A stretch of DNA of 64,000 bases from Pegoplata infirma (Eukaryota > Arthropoda > Insecta > Diptera > Anthomyiidae). Position numbers and translations under genes: made by a program. Where the stretch lies: assembly GCA_963921195.1 (NCBI GenBank), contig OY992539.1, positions 212,788,035-212,852,034 on the forward strand, read 5' to 3'. The notes beneath the pieces are model-generated. The model worked only from the letters and a program-made list of their open reading frames with translations, did not search any database and had not been told where the DNA came from. Numbering within the stretch: position 1 is the stretch's first letter; each line of letters starts with the position of its first letter. Of this stretch, positions 10,353-20,330 are shown one piece after another.

Positions 10353-10957
10353 AGCCTGTGTTTTTTTTCAGATTTTCTCATTGTACAACAAAAACAATTA
10401 TTTCTCAGAAATAATTAATATGGACTCAAACCGAAATAAATAAAAACCTCCAGTTATAAAATATAAAGTCCAACAATATATAAAAAACAGAATTATAATT
10501 CTAAATTTTCAACAAAATATTTTGATAAAGTTTTCAAAGGATATTATTCACATATTTTTATCCTGATATAGCAAAATACCAGCCTGATTGGGACTTGCTT
10601 GAGAAATCTTGTCACGTCACTTCTCAGCCGGTCACAAGCCCGGACAAATTGGCGAGTGTTGGAGGTAAAGGAGTGGTCTGATCCTCTATAAAATTTTTTT
10701 AACCTAATTGCTGTTTCTAGTCCGACTGGTCCATATGTAAATATGACGTCTCGGGGGGTAGGTGTGTAACATATTCTCACTAAGTAGAGTCAGCTCTGCA
10801 TCCGACCGCTCAGCGGGATAACTGAGCTCAACATCTTTGTGTCTGGAGTAAATGCCGACAACAAATATAGAAAATCCGTGGCATGTTTGGATACCAATGG
10901 ATCCGCCAACTTAAATTACTTAAGGTAGCAGCCCTACCACCAAACTAGGGACTGTAG

Positions 10958-12655
10958 GCTAATCACCCGCGGTTACCCGAATTCAATACGATTCGCGTTT
11001 TCACAAATGGTAAAAATAAAACAAAACGATCCCGAAACATAGATGACGACTTAGACAATGCAAAAAGGACACGATTTGCTCAATGGAATGTTAGGACTAT
11101 GTATCAACCTGGTAAATTAGGAATATTAGCGAAGGAGTGCGATAGGCTACGTATAGATATTATAGGCTTGAGCGAGGTGAGGTGGAATGGTTGTGGCGAG
11201 TTTAAGAACAACAAAGGCGGAGTGTTAATGTACTCAGGTATGCCTAATGAAGGAGACCCCCATATACGAGGCGTAGCTATATACGTAAGAAAAAGACTTC
11301 AAAAATCGATTATTAGCTGGAAAGCCATATCCGAACGCATAATAATCGTGCGTTTCCACTCAAAAACCTCCAATATCTCAATAATTCAATGCTATGCCCC
11401 CACAGAAGAAAGCCATTTTGATGATAAAGAAATATTTTACAACATGCTTGAGAAGACTCTACAAGATATACCGAGAAACGACGTCAAAATACTTATGGGA
11501 GACCTTAATGTACAAATAGGTGCCGATAATACTGGTTATGAGCCGATAATGGGGACGCCTGCTTTGGGCACTTGCAATGAAAATGGTGAGCTTTTTTTGG
11601 AGTTATGTTTGAACAATAATCTTAAAGTAGGAGGGTCCATATTTCCTCACAAATGCTCCCACAAAACAACTTGGAAATCACCTGGAAACGTATACGAGAC
11701 ACAGATTGACCACATCTGCATTTCTAGAGAGTGGTGCAACCTCCTTTGCGATGTGAGAAATAAAAAGAGTGGAGAAATTGGTAGTGACCACTACTTAGTG
11801 GTTGCTGAGATGAAACTCAAGTTATGGCCGAAAAGGCATAATACAGTACAAAGTCATAGAGCTTACAATATCCAGAAAATGAAATCTACTTCTGTTAAAG
11901 AAAAATTTATTGAAGGAATACACAACATTAACACTCCTACTGACAATTCTGTTTCTGCCGACGACACATGGTCATCCATAAAGAAAAATTTACAAGATCT
12001 GTGCAAGAAAACTTTAGGTTACCGACAATCAGAACAGAAAGATTGGATATCCGTAGATTCATGGGATTTGATTGAACAGAGAAGAATACTTAAAACAACT
12101 ATGGTAGGAGAGAACGACCCCCAAGCAAAAGAGGGACACAACGTCGAGTACAGCAGAATAAGTAAACTTATAAAACGACAAATAAAACTAGACAAGAAAA
12201 TGTTTTATGATAACATGGGTATTGAAGCGCAGACAGCGGCAGAAAAAGGTGACATGAAGGAGCTATTTAAAATAACAAGAAAACTTGCTGGAAGCAACTT
12301 TAGTGGGTGCTCTACTGTTTTAGATGAAGACAGCGGCATATTAGTTACAGCTAAACAAGAACAATTACAAGTTTGGAAAAAACACTTTGAAAAAACCCTG
12401 AATATTATACATAGCGAAGAAGATAGTTTCCGAATAAGAAGAAGATTAAGCTCAGATATCCGAATCAACGTTAACCCTCCTGAAGTAAATGAGATATGTT
12501 CGGCAATTAAGAGCATGAAATGTGGGAAGGCTGCAGGAAATGACGGTTTGCCAATAGAGTGTTTTAAAGCTGAACCATACGCGATGGCAGAAATTTTGTA
12601 CCCTCTCTTTTTTAAAATTTGGAATAGCGAAAGCTTTCCACCAGAGTGGAAGTAA
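10958..12655 (+). pseudogene. APE endonuclease and start of reverse transcriptase
   Basis: The frame is open from a stop at 10955. The first Met is at 11099, but the catalytic Asn of the endonuclease (QWNVRT, codons 11081-11098) lies before it, so the true start must be upstream and may not be ATG. Endonuclease motifs in order: WNVRT, LSEVRWNG (metal-binding Glu), MGDLNVQIG (Asp and Asn) and GSDHYLVVAE (Asp-His). All catalytic residues expected of the family are present. The last 150 residues enter the reverse transcriptase (SAIKSMKCGKAAGNDGLPIE). The TAA at 12653-12655 is created by the target duplication of the SINE, not the original end. The product would nick target DNA for target-primed reverse transcription. 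Confidence 0.8.
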
Positions 12656-12658
12656 TCA

Positions 12659-12847
12659 TTTTTTTTTTTATTTTATTAAGAATTACCATATAATTACAAA
12701 TCATATACTAATTTTACCTAACCGAGAACTGGTAACAATGACCTTCATCTCGTTGTAGCGAAACAGACCAAGGCCTCTGGTGGGAATCGCACCCACGACC
12801 ACCAGACTCATAGGCTAGCACGCTACCAACTAGTCTACTGGGGCGCC
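12659..12847 (-). mobile_element. tRNA-derived SINE with 12-bp target duplication
   Basis: Read on the minus strand it starts GGCGCCCCAGTAGACTAGTT, with a box A-like TAGACTAGTTGG and a box B-like GGTGCGATTCC (one mismatch to the tRNA consensus), so the head derives from a tRNA and could be transcribed by RNA polymerase III. The body ends in a tail of AATAAAATAAAA and poly-A. It is flanked by TGGAAGTAATCA (12647-12658) and TGGAAGGAATCA (12848-12859), one difference in 12. Excising it restores the reverse transcriptase reading frame PPEWKESIIIKLPKKG. The insertion was therefore made by LINE-type machinery. Confidence 0.85.
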
Positions 12848-13141
12848 TGGAAGGAATCAATAATTATCAAACTCCCGAAAAAGGGTGATAAGAAAAAATG
12901 CAACAACTGGAGGGGAATTTCTCTACTACCTGCCGTCTTTAAAATATTTAATAAAGTTGTGCTGGAAAGAATAGCGGAAACTCTAAACGAAAGCATACGT
13001 AATACACAGGCTGGTTTCCGCCCTGGCAGATCGTGTACCGACCAAGTCAGCACTGTGCGTATCTTGATTGAGCAAGCAGCAGAATTCAATTCGACCATGT
13101 ACCTCACCTTCATAGACTACGAGAAGGCCTTGATGCCCTAA
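12848..13141 (+). pseudogene. Reverse transcriptase, fingers and motif A
   Basis: Continues the frame of 10958-12655 after the SINE. It contains NNWRGISLLPAVFKIF, TQAGFRPGRSCTDQV and the motif A strand LTFIDYEKA with the first catalytic Asp. The expected KAFDALKRE is broken by loss of one T near 13130, giving KALMP and a stop at 13139-13141. The Met at 12959 is internal. Confidence 0.8.
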
Positions 13142-13475
13142 AAAGAGAGTACATATGGATGGCACTTGACGCAAGGGGAATCCCACAAAAAATAATCAAC
13201 ATATTAAGAAGCAGTTATGAAGATTCAACTTGTAGGGTGTTACATGATGGTTCCCTTAGTGATACTTTCACAACAATCAGCGGCGTGAGACAGGGATGTG
13301 CGTTATCACCACTACTATTTATCACCGCAATGGTTATCGTATTTGATGCCATTGACGAATTGCCTGTGGGTTTAAACTGGAGAATGTACCAAAGATTAGG
13401 ACATCTTGAATATGCTGATGATGTGGTTCTATTAAGCAACAAGCAGACTGATATGCAAATCCTGATAACATCTCT
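13129..13475 (+). pseudogene. Reverse transcriptase palm, motifs B and C
   Basis: After the one-base deletion the protein continues as DALKREYIWMALDARG. Motif B is SGVRQGCALSPLLF and motif C is LEYADDVVLLS, with both catalytic Asp. Similarity ends around NKQTDMQILITSLM (about 13475). The next 40 bases up to the stop at 13515 look unrelated. No thumb domain follows. Confidence 0.8.
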
Positions 13476-13480
13476 TATGT

Positions 13481-13985
13481 CTAGCAGTTTTTTCTCCCGT
13501 GTAAATGCGCCTTAACAATATTTTTGAGTGTGGAAAAATTGTAACAAAAATCTGCGAAATTCACTTATTTTAAAATTAAAAAAATAGTATTCGATTTACC
13601 TTTTACTTATATGCTAAAAGCGCTAAAAAAAACTCATATTAAAAACTACCACATCTTTGCTTAGTTGTTGACAAATTCATTAAATAATTTGCCATCTGTA
13701 CACATTTAATATAATTGTTGTTAATATTTTATTTGTTGTTATTAAATTGCAATAAGTTGAATACAACTGATGATTTTTATCTACAAAATAGAACATGAAA
13801 TTATTTACTTAAATTACAAATATAAAAAAACTAAAAAGCAAATAAAATATATAAACATCAATGCTAAATTCTGTTTTAAACAATGTGTATGGCCATTCCA
13901 TGCATTCTATATTTGGAAGAAGTATTATATTAAGTCTCTGAGCGTCATAGCTCTTCCAAGCATAGAAGGCATGTTAACATGCCTG
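13481..13985. other. AT-rich DNA after the LINE break, no gene
   Basis: No protein similarity; 13860-13975 is slightly more complex. I see no 3' LINE end, poly-A tail or repeat border here, so the junction at about 13475-13480 looks like a deletion or rearrangement. Confidence 0.45.
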
Positions 13986-13989
13986 GCAC

Positions 13990-15110
13990 AATAGAGTGCC
14001 TCGACATAAAAAAATTTTTAAATGTTGGCTTAATCATTGCTGACGTTTTGAAAAAGTCATAAAGTTATAGACTTTGTGCCATATACGAAATGTCACGTAT
14101 TAAATGTGTTATATTACACACAATTTGTGTATTGATTTTTTAAAGGTTTAAAAACATTAAATTTTCTCTTTGTTACACCCTAAAAAATTAGTCCAGTTTC
14201 CTACTATAAATTGGGTAAATTTCAACAAATTCAAACAATATACTACTATAAGTTGAGTAAATTTATAATATTTTTAAGTAGAATTACGCAATTTGTGTAA
14301 ATTTACCCAATTTATAGTAGGAAACTGAAATCATTTTAATCAGAGTGTAGGTCTTGTTTTTTTGTATAAAATGTGTAACAGTAATTACATATTTTATGCG
14401 GAATATTACGTATTGTATTTTTTACACGTTATTGGTGTATTTTACACAGACATTTTTAAAAGGTACATTTATGCATCTTTTCGTTGCAATAGATTGCCCC
14501 GATATAAAAAACTGATTATAAATGTTAGCTTAATCATCGCTTTGAAAAAGTCATAAAATTATAGATTTTGTTCCAGAAACGATATTTCACGTATTAAATG
14601 TGTAATATTACAAACAATTTGTGTATTGATTGTTTAAAAGGTTAAAAACATAGAATTTTCTCTTTGCTAGGTCCTGATTTTTTGTATAAAATGTGTAACA
14701 ATAATTACATATTTTATGCGGAATATTACGCATTGTATTTTTTTACACCGTATTGGGGTAGTTTTACACAGAATATTTTAAAATGTACATTTATACTTCT
14801 TTTTGTTGAAATAGAGTGCCTTTACATAAAAACTCTTCCTAAATGTTACCGCTGACGTTTTGTAAAATTCATAAAATTTGTGACAGAAACGAAATTTTTC
14901 TTATTAAATATGTAATATTACACAAATTGTGTGTATTGATTTTTTAAAAATTGAAAACATTAAATTTAAAATTAAAAACATTAAATGTAACAATAATTAC
15001 ATATTTAATATTACGCATTGTATTTTTTTACACATTACTGGGGTAATTTTACACATATTTTTTTTAAATGTACATCTTTAATTCTTTTCGTTGCCATACA
15101 ATTTAAGGCA
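13990..15110. repeat. Tandem repeat of about 320 bp, four diverged copies
   Basis: The block ATGTGTAACA-taattacat-ATTTTATGCGG recurs at 14371, 14691 and, degenerate, near 14985. It is preceded in each copy by TTGTGTATTGATT and ATTTTCTCTTTG, and followed by TTTACAC, GTACATTTAT and GAAAAAGTCATAAA. Copies begin near 13990, 14480, 14815 and 15090. Spacing is about 320 then 292 bp. The short open frames at 14362 and 14664 are the same segment of two copies and are not conserved as protein. Confidence 0.75.
14176..14347. mobile_element. Palindromic MITE with TA duplication
   Basis: Ends CACCCTAAAAAATTAG and AATCAGAGTG between TA (14174-14175) and TA (14348-14349). The arms share CAGTTTCCTACTATAAATTG (left) and its inverse (right). 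It is inserted in the first copy of the 320-bp repeat; the next copy shows the empty site (CTTTGCTAGGTCCT at 14663). A relict of the same family lies at about 21030-21085. Confidence 0.75.
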
Positions 15111-16005
15111 CTCTTATGTACATCATTTAAAGTTATTTTCATATAATTATAATGAAGATTAAAATAAGAAGAATAAAAATTTATATAAATTAAATAAAAT
15201 AAAACAATCATTGGAAGATGATATCATCTATAAAACGAGCTCACATATTAAAAACTTTTAAGACAAAAAAAAAAAATCATCAGCATCTAAGCTAATAATA
15301 CAATATAATAAGTAATCATTGTATAACATGACTTGTGCAATAGTTAGATACATATATTTTAACTATTTCACAAAAAATAACACAAGAACACAAGATTTTG
15401 GAAAAAAAAAAATTAACCGATTCTAAATAATTTGGGAAAAAACTGAAGTAATAAGATTTCCATAAAATGTAAAATAAATTTAGGTCTGGTTTAAAATAAA
15501 ATCTTTGGATTTTGTTTAAATATTAATCATCGCAGATAAAAAGTGAGAAGAACAGCTTATTTAGGTACTTGCAGGATCGCCAGGCAATTGTGACGTGTTG
15601 ACGGTACAAGAAGGGACATTTTGAAACCGACTATAACCTTAACTTGTCGCTGAGTAATTGGAAAACTAATTACTAAGCTCGGTTTCCAAAGGCCAAAAAT
15701 ATCTCAATCATTTTTCAATTTAAGTTTTTAAGCAATTTTATAATTTGTTTTCAAAATTTACAATGTTCTCCTGTGTAATGCATGTACATTTTATTTATTT
15801 TTTTTATTTTTTGCTAGTTAAAATATACGAGTTTATATTAAAACAAAACAAACTTAACTTTACAATAGTGAAAAAATATAAAATAATAATAAATTTTAGT
15901 ATAAAATAAATAAAATAAAACAATAACAAAATGGTACAAAACTAAATATTATCCGATAATATAGTAGCAAGCAGTAAGTACACTCAGAAAAAATTGCTTT
16001 AAATT
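15111..16005. other. AT-rich DNA, no gene seen
   Basis: Low complexity except 15575-15690, which has balanced base composition (GCCAGGCAATTGTGACGTGT and onward) but matches nothing I recognise and has no long open frame. Confidence 0.45.
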
Positions 16006-16440
16006 CGTACCTAACTGTTATTTTTGATGTTCAACAAATTTTTAAATTTTGGCATGAGTATGTGTTTTGGTCCTAAACAGGTTAAGTTCGTAAATGGCCA
16101 AAATTGGATCAGGGGGAAAAATGTACCCCTTGGAGAACTAAACCAACCTCTTCTGAATAACACAATTTTTACGTGTTTATTTGTATATTTGTTAAACAAA
16201 TAAAACATTTTTATGCTAAAATTTGTTCAAGGTCCTGCACTTGAACCTGTGGGATTAAAAAATGCCGTTTGTTTCGCCCCGCCCCTTTTTGGGGGCGTGA
16301 AAAAAAAATAATTTAAATAATAATAAAATTATAAAACTTATATACTACAAATTATAAAAATAATAAAGAGCAAAACGCATAATTACTGAACTTGTAAACA
16401 TTTTCACGAGGGGAATATCCCCTACAGCCGCCACCAAAAT
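16006..16440 (-). mobile_element. DINE-like fragment, second subfamily
   Basis: The reverse complement matches the interior of the elements at 37586-38267 and 53713-54723: the CCCCTTGGTCC-type, TTTGCCCATT-like, GTGCAGGACCTTGAAC and GGGGGCG...CGCCCC blocks. Both ends are missing. The minus-strand open frame at 16011-16208 is a chance frame through the repeat. Confidence 0.55.
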
Positions 16441-16649
16441 CCCTTTCTCAAAAAGACTTCTGCAATTTTGATTTTTTTAACATGTTGGAAAGTATACAAA
16501 CTTTGGCACAGCCAGGGCCGTCTTAACGTATTAAATTAAATTAAATTTATGTTTTTACCTGTTTTAAGAAGAATAAACAAAAAGAAAAATTGAGTAAGGA
16601 TATTCCAGATCGAGGTAATTTTTCTTTACTATATAAAACCATGATAGAA

Positions 16650-17155
16650 CACTTAAAAATTATTGAATTTACTACATGACGGTCATTTGTCTAGTAAGTA
16701 GAAGTAGTTGTTGTTTGCAACTACAATTTCAGTTGTTTGTGTATGAAAAGTCGTTTTAAAAAACAAATACATAAAATTACTAGATTGTAGTAACATTTGT
16801 TTTATGTAGTTGTTTTTAGACTATAAAACAAAACTAAACAAACGGATAAGTTGAACGAGTTGGAAGTGTCAGATGCAGCAGGAATTATTACCCAAAAAAA
16901 TGTCAACCATTTTTACGTCTAGAAGTTTTTTTTTTTTTTTTGTCAATAAAAAAATCCGAAAATTTGAGTTACAGTAAAAAAACAACTGTAATTTGAAGTT
17001 GTTTTTACCGTTTTTTGAAATTGTTAATCAATAGTTAAAAACAAAAACAATTTTTGGATGATTTTACTGTAAAATGTAGAAGTCGCCTAAACAACAACAA
17101 ATGTAGTTAATTTAACTGGCTTTTGTAGTGAAATCTCCCGTCATAATTTTTTGTG
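16650..17155. mobile_element. MITE built from a TAGTTGTTT/AAACAACTA word
   Basis: Left end CACTTAAAAATTATTGAATT and right end AATTTTTTGTG (followed by TA at 17156-17157). The interior repeats GTAGTTGTTT, CAACTACAA and TTGTAGT in both orientations. Composition and word are similar to 42260-42836, but the two are not alignable end to end. Boundaries approximate. Confidence 0.5.
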
Positions 17156-17159
17156 TAAA

Positions 17160-17890
17160 CAATTTGTTTTTAATGAGACCTTTTCTATCTCCAATTCTGA
17201 CACATTTCCTATACGAAAAATGTCTTGATATCAAAGATTTTTTCTACACGATAAATGTATCAGAATCTAAATCTTTTTCTATGCGTCTCCTACTCAGAAT
17301 CTGAAACTTTTTTTATACTAAAAATGTCTCAGAATTTGAAAGTTTTTCTATACGAAAAATGTCTCGGAATCTGTAACTTTTTCTATAAGTACAATGTTTC
17401 GGAATCTCCGAATATTTTTATTTGAAAATTATACTGTGACTTCTTCAATACGGAAAATGTCTCAGAATCTGAGAATTTATCCATACGAAAAATGTCACAG
17501 ACTCCTGGACTTTTTCTATACGGAAAATGTTTCAGCATCTAAAACTTTCTATACGAAACTTGTCTCGGAATCTGAGATTTGCTTTTATACGAAACATGTC
17601 TCAGAGTCTAAGACTTTTTCTATACGAAAAATGTCTCAGAATCTAACACTTTTTCTATACGAAAATTTTATCAGAATCTGAAACTTTGTCCCAGAATCTG
17701 AAACTTTTTCTCAGAATCTATGACCTTTTCTATACGAAAAATGTCTCAGAATCTAAAACTTCTTTCATTCAAAAAATGACACAAAATGTGAGACTTTTTA
17801 TACGGAAAATGTCTCCGAATTTAAGATTTTTAATATACGAAAAATGTCTCAGAAGCTGAGACTTTTTCTATACGAAAAAAATTCCTCAGA
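17160..17890. repeat. Double-palindrome minisatellite array
   Basis: About twenty units of the CTCAGAATCTGAG / TTTTTCTATACGAAAAATG type, mostly in one orientation and noticeably diverged. The 95-residue frame at 17394-17681 follows the periodicity. Confidence 0.8.
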
Positions 17891-18906
17891 TCTGAATTTA
17901 AATTTAAGTTCAGATAAATATTAACACTATTTTAAGGACTTTTTTACACTACTTAGGTGAAAATACAAAAACTTTTAACACTTTCAATGAAGATTTTATC
18001 TGACTTTTATGAGATTTTTAGAAAAAGTAAATAAGGATAAATATGTTTTTAAAAACATGCCAGAGCTTAGTTTTCAAATGCATTTGGGTTTCTTAGAATT
18101 AAAATTATATTTAAGATTCAATTTGTTTTTCATTTAAATTTACTTACAAATAACTTTTCAGTGTACCTGCCTTTTGTACTTAAAAATAATATAAACTAAT
18201 CATTAGGAACAAACTGCAAAGAATTTAAAAGATGCTACAAAACTTTATTTAGCTAATTTAGCACATATAGAACGTTCATTGTTAAATTTAATAAGTAGAA
18301 TGAATTTTTATTAAAGTGGGACAAAAAATGTTAAGTCAAATTCATTTCCAATTTAGAGAATTTTAAGCGGAAAAAATTTGTAAATTTTTGAGGATATTTT
18401 GTTTTTTTTTGGACAACAGAAAAAGTTACCTGGCAACACTGCTTGCACTAATATAAGAGACTTCGTTTAAACTCCTGTTTCGCTTTTTTTAATTTTCACA
18501 AACTGATTTATTCTGTCCACTCTATTGTTGATATAATACAATGTCTTAAATTATGATGCTTAATGTTTTTTTTTTTATTAAACAAATAAAAAATATTAAA
18601 TGTACATGATAAACAGTATTAACATTAAAATATGCAAAAAGATTTATAATGACAAGGTCGTTAAAAACATTTTAATTTTAAAATTATGTTTCTGAAAACA
18701 ATTTTAGCTTTGAATCTTTTCTTTGTCGTTTAACAGAAATAGGTAAATTGAGTGCTCTATAACACTGTTCAACACCAAAATGTATTAGACTTGAGACCAA
18801 AAAAAGAAAGTTCAACAATAGTGTTCATGAACACCCAAAGGATTTTAGCCACGAACTTACAGTTTTTTGTGGCCCACTGAAGTTATTTTTTGTGTTTAAA
18901 GTTCTG
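17891..18906. other. AT-rich DNA, no gene seen
   Basis: No repeat family or protein recognised. 18415-18480 (AAAGTTACCTGGCAACACTG) and 18760-18880 are less AT-rich, without open frames of note. Confidence 0.45.
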
Positions 18907-19240
18907 TACTGAAAGAATTTTGTTCATTGCGGCTATGAAAACGTACATTGATTCTATGAAAAAAATCATTAGAAGTCAGCCAATGATATCCTTCATAGGG
19001 TCTATGAAACAAATTCATATAAACTAGAAACGTATGAAAAAGTTTAAGGCTATGAAAATAAAATTAATTTTAATAAATTTTCCTCCTTTGGTGGCGCTGA
19101 TTGATAAGTAAACACCACAGACGGTAGGTCTTGGCTTCGAGTAACGGCCAGGACAGCAATGATTTTTTTAAATATTTTTGTGTTTTTTTATTTTTAATAT
19201 ATTTATTAAACTATTTTAATTATTGCAACATTATTTTAAT

Positions 19241-20100
19241 TACACCGTCCGACAGCCGATATTAAACATGAACAGGATGATATACGTCTGAAATTAGAGA
19301 TCAAATGGAGTAAAACTGCATTTACAGTCTTTCATTTCGTGATCCTGTTTCCTTTTAAAAGGACTTTAAAGTTTTAAAGGATACATTTTGTAAAATATTT
19401 TTGTACTCGGTCTAAAATGACACTGGTGATGGCAAATAAAAAGGAATATCTCCCCTAATTTTTCCATTTATTTAATTTGCCATATAAGGATAAAAGCATG
19501 TGAATGAAGTCATTTGAAAACTTTATGAAAATATTTTGTTGAAAATTTTGAATGGTATTGAAGGATACATTTTTGAAAGGACGTAACTTTCCTCCTTTTT
19601 CCTGATATGTAAACATTATAAAATAGGAAAATTAGGGGAGACCCTCCTATTTTATTTGCTATCACTAGTGGCATCCTACACTCAAAATAATTCTACAGTA
19701 AAAGGTTTAGTAAGTGATATTGTACCAAAATCTACTAATTAGTTACTAATTTTAGTATCCTCAAAGTACTAAAATTAGCAATTTTTACTGGTTTTCAATA
19801 ATATTAGTAAAAAATTTTAGTATTGGTTACAAATTCCTGCACTAGGTCCTTTTGAACTAAAATTTAGTTAAATTTTTAGTATTGAATACCCACGTTTTTT
19901 TTGGGTGTAGGACAAGTACAAATATTAAAAAAAATATTTTATAAAATTTATTCCTCTAAAACTTTGAAGTCCTTTTAAAACGAAACAGGATCACGAAAAG
20001 AAAAACTGCAAATGCGGTTTTACTACATTTAGTCTCTAGTTTCAAACGTATGTTATCCAGTTCGTGTTCAACGACTTTTTTTTTCATTTTTGTCGGATTT
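19241..20100. mobile_element. Foldback element, middle layer of the nest
   Basis: Two long arms in inverted order. Shared blocks include TTTCGTGATCCTGTTTCC with its inverse at about 19985-20000, AAGGACTTTAAAGTTTTAAA with its inverse near 19960, and CACTGGTGATGGCAAAT with its inverse near 19655. The ends carry CCGACA/TGTCGG (19246 and 20091). No coding frame. A partial second copy is at 8858-8998 plus 10508-10578. Exact ends uncertain by about 10 bp. Confidence 0.65.
19679..19907. mobile_element. MITE with TA duplication, inner layer of the nest
   Basis: Ends CACTCAAAATAATTCTACAG and TTTTTTTTGGGTG, between TA (19677-19678) and TA (19908-19909). The empty site CCTAGG is seen at 8864-8869 in the partial foldback copy. 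The interior uses an ACTAAAATTAGT word. A second copy in the opposite orientation is at 47724-47956. Confidence 0.8.
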
Positions 20101-20330
20101 GCTAAAATTCATTAATTTTGCTAAAATTAATTAATTTTATGAATGTTTTCTTTGAATCTAACAGAATCTATGAATACAATTCTATGAAATATTTCACAAT
20201 ACTTCATTCAGCCAATGAATTGTTTCATAAATTCTATGAATTTGGTTTTATGAAATTTGTTCATAGATATTATGAACAATAATTCGTTCAGTGTAGATTA
20301 CGAGTTTGATGCTGGGTGGCGTGTGATGTT

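Larger units (their letters stand above)
8999..10494. mobile_element. Hammerhead-bearing inverted retroelement-like insertion
   Basis: Flanked by a 13-bp direct repeat ATAATTCTAAATT (8986-8998 and 10495-10507). The element consists of four blocks: Y' (8999-9250 plus 9805-9886), X (about 9957-10068), Y (10069-10387, reverse of Y') and X' (10388-10494, reverse of X). Each Y block contains one 54-nt hammerhead-like motif. Without the nested insertion at 9251-9797 it is about 0.94 kb and has no coding capacity. Hammerhead motifs are known in Penelope-like elements and in retrozymes, so a non-autonomous relative of these is the best guess. A variable-length target duplication favours retrotransposition over a cut-and-paste element. 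Confidence 0.65.
8858..10578. mobile_element. Partial copy of the 19241-20100 foldback, split by an insertion
   Basis: 8858-8998 (TACTTGTCCTAGGGTGCCAC, CACTAGTGATAGCAAAT, ATATCAGGAAAAAG, GTAACGTCCT) and 10508-10578 (TTCAACAAAATATTTTGATA, CATATTTTTATCC) together match the reverse of 19480-19675 without a gap once 8999-10507 is removed. The remaining arm is missing to the right, where the RTE-like LINE begins. This pairing gives direct empty-site evidence for the insertion at 8999-10494. Confidence 0.7.
10580..13480 (+). mobile_element. RTE-like non-LTR retrotransposon, 3'-truncated
   Basis: A GC-richer block begins right after the foldback remnant ends (about 10580). It has some 380 bp without coding signal, then an APE endonuclease and reverse transcriptase in one reading direction. 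Motif wording (WNVRTMYQPGKL, GVRQGC, YADDVVLLS) is closest to RTE-clade elements such as those of schistosomes; this is by recognition only. It stops abruptly after the catalytic YADD region near 13475, so the thumb and 3' end are absent. It also carries a SINE and a frameshift. Confidence 0.75.
18909..20293. mobile_element. CACTGAA-ended MITE, outer layer of a three-level nest
   Basis: Right end CATAGATATTATGAACAATA...TTCAGTG followed by TA (20294-20295); left end ACTGAAAGAATTTTGTTCAT. The interior repeats a self-complementary word (TTCATAGATTCTATGAA-like) near both ends. The element at 63717-64000 is a second copy: its sequence matches 20293 back to about 20110, then continues with the reverse of 19215-19150. 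So 19241-20100 is a later insertion. Confidence 0.7.

Noticed and set aside
12205..12516. Minus-strand 103-residue frame, and similar ones at 12835-13442
   Set aside because: Antisense shadows of the RTE-like endonuclease/reverse transcriptase frames.
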